NCBI RefSeq assembly: GCF_900116425.1
Contig: NZ_FPAS01000001.1
Span: 434,001-498,000 of the forward strand
DNA length: 64,000 bases
DNA from: Lishizhenia tianjinensis
GTDB taxonomy: Bacteria; Bacteroidota; Bacteroidia; Flavobacteriales_D; Crocinitomicaceae
Direction of reading: 5' to 3'
The position numbers and the translations under genes are program-made. Positions 60,139-64,000 of this stretch are shown here, in pieces. The stretch's first letter is position 1. Every line of letters begins with the position of its first letter. Under the pieces are notes generated by a model. That model was not told the origin of the DNA. It worked only from the letters and a program-made list of their open reading frames with translations, and searched no databases.

Positions 60139-61020
60139 TTATTTATCAAAGAGATTCTTCAATTCTGTAAGTTCATCTACTTTATCCGCATTTCCTTGTT
60201 GTTGATAACCTACAATAAGGTTGGTTAACATGCGCTTGATGATGGTTGTATTTGGACAAGGCTCGAAATATTCTCTTTTCTCGTCGATTTTCAGTTTCTT
60301 CAAGAAGTCTTTAATTTCCTTTCGGTTAAAAGCAGCTCCTTTGCTGAAAACATTGATGTAAAACAGTACTCCAGAATTATCGTCTTCCTCATTCAGGTTC
60401 AAGTAATTCTTATGTTTATCTACATAGGCCAACACAAAATGGTTGGGTAAATTCACCCCATAAATAGGTAAATCTAAAGATTGCGCAATGATGCTATAGA
60501 GTATGCTTAAACTCAAAGGGTTTCCTCGACGTGTTTCAAGTACCACGTTCAAATAAGAGTTCAAAGGAGAATGATAGTTCTTTGTGTTCCCCTGAAAACC
60601 ATGTATCCTGTAAAACACCTCATTAAAAGCCTTGATTTGCTCAAAGATGGTTTGTTGGGTATTGATCTCTAGCCAAATATCTTTACGTATGTTAAGGATT
60701 TCATTCTTCAAGGTATCTAGCTCCAAATCGGGGAACTGATATTTGGCAATGATGTAAGCTCCTTCCAAAAGGTTTTTTTCATCGCTTTCTAACCACTGTT
60801 TTAAATTGTCTTTGGTGGCAAGAAACTGTATGTCATGAATGATTTCCTCTATACGCGTTTGAAAGAGTAAACCATAATCATCCTCTTCCCAAGATGATTC
60901 CAACAAAGGAATGGCATCTGTTCCAAGGTTCAATATTTCTTTACGCACTTGTAAAAAGATAGCGTCGTCTGGATCATCTATCAATTTAATGAGTGCACTT
61001 ATGGAAGAGTAATTAGACAT
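60139..61020 (-). CDS. SirB1/transglutaminase-like family protein
   Basis: 293 residues from the ATG at 61020. A central SirB1/transglut_core2 domain has RGNPLSLSILYSIIAQSLDLP and YGVNLPNHFVLAYVD, typical of this family; the catalytic Cys of transglutaminases is not evident, as expected in SirB1-like proteins. An N-terminal helical region (PDDAIFLQVRKEILNLG) precedes it. Function is not settled. 134 nt downstream of dnaA, separated by a terminator. Confidence 0.85.
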   Translation of the reverse strand: MSNYSSISALIKLIDDPDDAIFLQVRKEILNLGTDAIPLLESSWEEDDYGLLFQTRIEEIIHDIQFLATKDNLKQWLESDEKNLLEGAYIIAKYQFPDLELDTLKNEILNIRKDIWLEINTQQTIFEQIKAFNEVFYRIHGFQGNTKNYHSPLNSYLNVVLETRRGNPLSLSILYSIIAQSLDLPIYGVNLPNHFVLAYVDKHKNYLNLNEEDDNSGVLFYINVFSKGAAFNRKEIKDFLKKLKIDEKREYFEPCPNTTIIKRMLTNLIVGYQQQGNADKVDELTELKNLFDK

Positions 61021-61100
61021 ATACACTACAAAGGTAGGGGGAGAACTCCCATGTTTTAAACGTGCATAATCGTTTTTATGAAAAGGGTAATGTTAATTAC

Positions 61101-61133
61101 AAAAAAAATGTCCCTCCAGAAAGGAGAGACATT
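61101..61133 (-). terminator. Rho-independent terminator of dnaA
   Basis: Minus-strand stem AATGTCTCTCC / GGAGGGACATT with a 5-nt loop, followed by eight T residues, 21 nt after the dnaA stop. Confidence 0.92.
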
Positions 61134-61153
61134 GCATTTTATCTGTTTGATTC

Positions 61154-62584
61154 TTATTGAATCGATAATTTCTTTTCCAAATCATCCAAGTAGCTTTTGA
61201 ATTGCTTGTCTGTTTCTGAAAGGTTGTTAACCGTTCTACAAGCGTGCAATACTGTAGCGTGATCTTTTCCTCCACAGTGAGCACCAATGTTTGCTAACGA
61301 TGACTTTGTCATTTTCTTAGAGAAGAACATGGCAATTTGACGCGCCTGTACAACTTCTCTTTTTCTTGTTTTAGATTTCAACAACTCAATCGGTAAGTCG
61401 AAGTAATCACAAACTACTTTTTGTATGTATTCGATAGAAACTTCACGTGCTGTATTTTTCACGAACTTGTCTATCATTTGTTTTGCTAAATCTAGGGTAA
61501 TTGCCTTCTTGTTTAATGAAGCTTGTGCCAATAAAGAAGTCAGTGCACCTTCCATTTCTCTAATGTTGGTGTTGATGCTGTATGCAAGGTATTCAACAAC
61601 TTCTCTTGGAAGGTCTATACCGTTACCGTACATCTTGTTTTCTAGGATGGCAATTCTTGTTTCTAAATCAGGAGCCTGTAAATCTGCTGATAATCCCCAT
61701 TTGAAACGCGACAATAAACGCTGTTCCATACCTTGCATTTCTACCGGAGCTTTATCAGAAGTTAAAATGATTTGCTTTCCGTTTTGGTGCAAGTGGTTAA
61801 AGATGTGGAAGAATACATCTTGCGTTTTCTCTTTTCCACTAAAGAATTGAACATCGTCAATGATCAACACATCCATCATTTGGTAGAAGTGAATAAAATC
61901 ATTGGTTGTCTGGTTCTTAATGGCATCAATAAATTGGTGTGCAAACTTTTCAGAACTTACGTAAAGCACTGTTTTGTTTGGGAATTGATTTTTAATACCT
62001 ATTCCTATAGAGTGCGCAAGGTGGGTTTTACCTAGACCAACACCACCATAAATTAATAAAGGGTTAAAGGCAGTTCCTCCTGGCTTTTTAGCTACAGCAT
62101 AACCTGCTGATCTTGCCAAACGGTTACAGTCTCCTTCAACAAAATTCTCAAAAGAGTAAGACGGATTTAAGTTTGAATCTACATTTACTTTCTTCAACCC
62201 TGGTATAATAAAAGGGTTTTTGATTTGTTTTTCGCTCGCATGCAAAGGCATAGTTACAGGTGAGTTGTGCAACGAACTTTTGTTAGATGCAGGCAACTTT
62301 ACTGTATAAGGTGTTGAGTTGGTTTGGTTTTTCTCCATAATAATAGAGTATTCCAACCTACCGTTTTGACCTAATTCTTTTTTGATGACTTTTTTAAGCA
62401 GCGAGATGTAGTGTTCTTCCAACCACTCGTAAAAGAAGTGAGAAGGAACTTGGATCGTCAATACACTGTCTTCTAATTTAATAGGAGTAATGGGTGAGAA
62501 CCATGTTTTAAAAGCTTGAATCGAGATGTTGTCTTTGATTACCTTTAAACAGGCTTCCCATTTTTCTTCGTGTAATGCACTCAT
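61154..62584 (-). CDS. dnaA: Chromosomal replication initiator protein DnaA
   Basis: 476 residues. ATP-dependent initiator that melts oriC. Domain I is at about 1-85 (WEACLKVIKDNI). A short Ser/Asn-rich domain II follows to about 130. Domain III holds Walker A GGVGLGKT (180-187), Walker B VLIIDDVQF, and the sensor II region NIREMEGALTSLLA. Domain IV binds DnaA boxes through GGKDHATVLHACRTV. The protein is a standard length for Bacteroidota. Confidence 0.98.
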   Translation of the reverse strand: MSALHEEKWEACLKVIKDNISIQAFKTWFSPITPIKLEDSVLTIQVPSHFFYEWLEEHYISLLKKVIKKELGQNGRLEYSIIMEKNQTNSTPYTVKLPASNKSSLHNSPVTMPLHASEKQIKNPFIIPGLKKVNVDSNLNPSYSFENFVEGDCNRLARSAGYAVAKKPGGTAFNPLLIYGGVGLGKTHLAHSIGIGIKNQFPNKTVLYVSSEKFAHQFIDAIKNQTTNDFIHFYQMMDVLIIDDVQFFSGKEKTQDVFFHIFNHLHQNGKQIILTSDKAPVEMQGMEQRLLSRFKWGLSADLQAPDLETRIAILENKMYGNGIDLPREVVEYLAYSINTNIREMEGALTSLLAQASLNKKAITLDLAKQMIDKFVKNTAREVSIEYIQKVVCDYFDLPIELLKSKTRKREVVQARQIAMFFSKKMTKSSLANIGAHCGGKDHATVLHACRTVNNLSETDKQFKSYLDDLEKKLSIQ

Positions 62585-62959
62585 TGATGTAGACTTTATT
62601 AATTTTTTGTGTTTAAAACTTTTTCTAGTTATTAAAACGCTGTAAACAACGTAGTTAACTTTCTGAGTTACGAGCGGAACAAATATTTACAGAAAAAAGT
62701 TAAAAAAAAAGTCAAATCGCTCTTGATTTTATAGTTTTTTTTACAGTAAAATTTAGTTTATTCCTTCCGAAAATTTAATCTAGAATAAAGTTTGAATTGT
62801 CAGTTTTTATTCTATTTTAAAAATGAATCAAAAGTGCTGTAACCTAGTGATATCAATAGTTTCGACAACTATTTACTGGCAAAGTTGTTTGAAAGTTACA
62901 AAAATTGAAACATATTTTTTCTTTTTTTACATCTTTGTTTTTTACCAAATTAGAACAGA
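62585..62959. other. AT-rich intergenic region upstream of dnaA
   Basis: 375 bp, very AT-rich, holding the dnaA promoter region and, on the other side, the leader of the thioesterase gene. No clear cluster of TTATCCACA-like DnaA boxes was found, so an origin is not supported here. A TACATCTTTG-like sequence before the thioesterase may be its promoter. Confidence 0.6.
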
Positions 62960-63391
62960 GTGAATTACGATTTTGAACATAGTACAACTTTACGTGTTAG
63001 ATACGGAGAAACGGACCAAATGGGATATTGTTATTACGGTAATTATGCCCAATATTTTGAGGTAGGAAGGGTAGAAGCACTGCGTGCAATTGGAATGTCA
63101 TACAAACGCATGGAAGAAGAACACGTGATGTTACCCGTAAGTGAATACAATGTGAAATATATTCGTCCTGCTTTATATGATGATAAATTAACTATTATTA
63201 CAAAAATTGCCAGGGTGGAAGGTTCTAGAATTTACTTTAATTATGCCATAGAAAATGAAGAAGGTAAAGTTTTGAGTAAAGCGAGTACCACTTTGGTTTT
63301 TGTAAGTAAAGAAAATATGCGTCCGATTCAGCCACCGGTTGCATTTTTAGAAGCCATTGCTTCTTATCAAGTGAATGAGAATGAAAAGTAG
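62960..63391 (+). CDS. Acyl-CoA thioesterase, YbgC-like hotdog protein
   Basis: 143 residues. The signature RVRYGETDQMGYCYYGNYAQYFEVGR contains the catalytic Asp region of YbgC/4HBT-type thioesterases. It would hydrolyse acyl-CoA or acyl-ACP in the cytoplasm. The start is GTG; an in-frame TAG lies 9 nt upstream and no ATG is available. The next gene starts 11 nt (or 17 nt) inside its 3' end. Confidence 0.9.
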   Translation: MNYDFEHSTTLRVRYGETDQMGYCYYGNYAQYFEVGRVEALRAIGMSYKRMEEEHVMLPVSEYNVKYIRPALYDDKLTIITKIARVEGSRIYFNYAIENEEGKVLSKASTTLVFVSKENMRPIQPPVAFLEAIASYQVNENEK

Positions 63392-64000
63392 AGAAGAGAA
63401 TTTTATTTATACGCCTTACACTTCAGAGGAGTTGTTGAATATGGTGTCCTTACGTGAAGGCGAAAAGCGTTTGGGTGAAAATGTAGTCAGTGAGGAACAA
63501 AAGAAGTTTGTCATTTTTGGTATAGAGGAATCTGTTGGCCCCGTTGCGAATTTAGGTAAGCCAGGTGCTGAGGGTGGTTTTGCGCCTTTTGTATCTACCT
63601 TTTTGAACATACAAGCCAATCGTTTTCTTTTGGGGAAAGGAGTGAAAATAGCGGGAAGAATCTCTGCGTTGAATCGCTTTTCGGATTTGAAGAAGAACAG
63701 AGTCTTGGTGGAAGAGTTGGATGATTTTGTACTTGAAGTACTTAATAAACATGTAGGGCCTAATCAAATTCCTATCGTAATTGGTGGGGGACACAACAAT
63801 GCTTTCCCATTAATGAAATTCTCTGCACAACGTTTAAAGAAGGGTATTAATGTAGTGAATCTAGATCCGCATGCGGATTATAGAAAACACGAGGGACGTC
63901 ACAGTGGTAATGCTTTTAGTTATGCTTTTCAACAAGGTTACCTCGAGAAATACCATGTGATAGGTCTACACGAGAATTATAACTCAGAGGAAATGTTGTC
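63381..64000 (+). CDS. Arginase/formimidoylglutamase family hydrolase (3' truncated)
   Basis: 206 residues up to the window edge. Ureohydrolase family enzymes cleave guanidino or formimidoyl groups with a binuclear Mn site. Metal-binding segments seen are VIGGGHNNAFPL and NLDPHADYRKHEGRHSGNAF, the latter a variant of the DAHxD motif. The N-terminus (FIYTPYTSEELLNMVSLREGE) resembles the long formimidoylglutamase-like proteins of Bacteroidota. It overlaps the thioesterase gene; the ATG at 63381 or 63375 may start it. Confidence 0.85.
   Translation, partial: MKSREENFIYTPYTSEELLNMVSLREGEKRLGENVVSEEQKKFVIFGIEESVGPVANLGKPGAEGGFAPFVSTFLNIQANRFLLGKGVKIAGRISALNRFSDLKKNRVLVEELDDFVLEVLNKHVGPNQIPIVIGGGHNNAFPLMKFSAQRLKKGINVVNLDPHADYRKHEGRHSGNAFSYAFQQGYLEKYHVIGLHENYNSEEML

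Noticed and set aside
63416-63794. Minus-strand open frames opposite the arginase-family gene
   Set aside because: The plus strand encodes a clear ureohydrolase; the minus frames are its shadow.

Overview
The window is AT-rich DNA from the Bacteroidota, most likely a free-living, aerobic Flavobacteriales (a Crocinitomicaceae-like lineage would fit, but sequence alone does not settle this). The evidence is the TAnnTTTG-type -7 promoter boxes, weak or absent Shine-Dalgarno signals, a type III glutamine synthetase, a type IX secretion sorting domain, many SPII lipoproteins, and carotenoid and photolyase genes. No rRNA, tRNA, CRISPR array, integrase or insertion sequence was found.

Layout. 1-18.6 kb is mostly housekeeping: the end of a CBS-domain PLP enzyme, a BtuF-like protein, a lyso-acyltransferase, a carotenoid desaturase, gcvT with its own promoter and terminator, a WbpM-type sugar dehydratase, a thioesterase, aconitase, an outer-membrane barrel, a GluR0-like ion channel, lhgO and glnN. 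18.6-23.6 kb is a minus-strand run of small membrane proteins, lipoproteins and a gluzincin-like peptidase, with little recognisable function. 23.8-33.3 kb holds a T9SS cargo protein, pirin, a secreted adenosine deaminase, tandem thiol peroxidases, a flavoprotein, and an Hsp20/coiled-coil/DnaJ stress module. 33.3-38.4 kb is a light-repair locus: three different photolyase/cryptochrome proteins, a flavin reductase and a 42-residue DUF2256 protein. 38.5-50.3 kb holds a sulfide:quinone oxidoreductase with a palindromic operator, an SDR-DUF2867 protein, an AraC operon, an MBL-fold hydrolase and a monoheme lipoprotein. 50.5-59.4 kb is a second accessory stretch of lipoproteins, membrane proteins and orphan proteins, including a gene remnant. 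59.6-64 kb returns to core genes: trmL, a SirB1-like protein, dnaA, a thioesterase and a truncated arginase-family gene.

Genes that appear to work together. The photolyase paralogues, flavin reductase and DUF2256 protein form the most coherent functional group. One photolyase appears circularly permuted (FAD domain first, Rossmann-like domain last). Another belongs to the iron-sulfur (6-4) photolyase family but lacks three of the four expected cluster cysteines. The Hsp20/DnaJ module ends in a small protein with a DinD/BRO-like motif. The sulfide:quinone oxidoreductase has a perfect TTGAC-N4-GTCAA palindrome about 41.5 bp upstream of its predicted transcription start.

Non-coding structure. 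At least seven copies of an intergenic repeat (AT-rich arms such as GATTTAAAGATTTAAG around a short GC-rich core) sit between genes. Two copies differ by a compensatory change in the hairpin stem. A separate GC-rich structured element lies at 42.7 kb. Two promoters place the start codon so close to the -7 box that leaderless mRNAs are likely.
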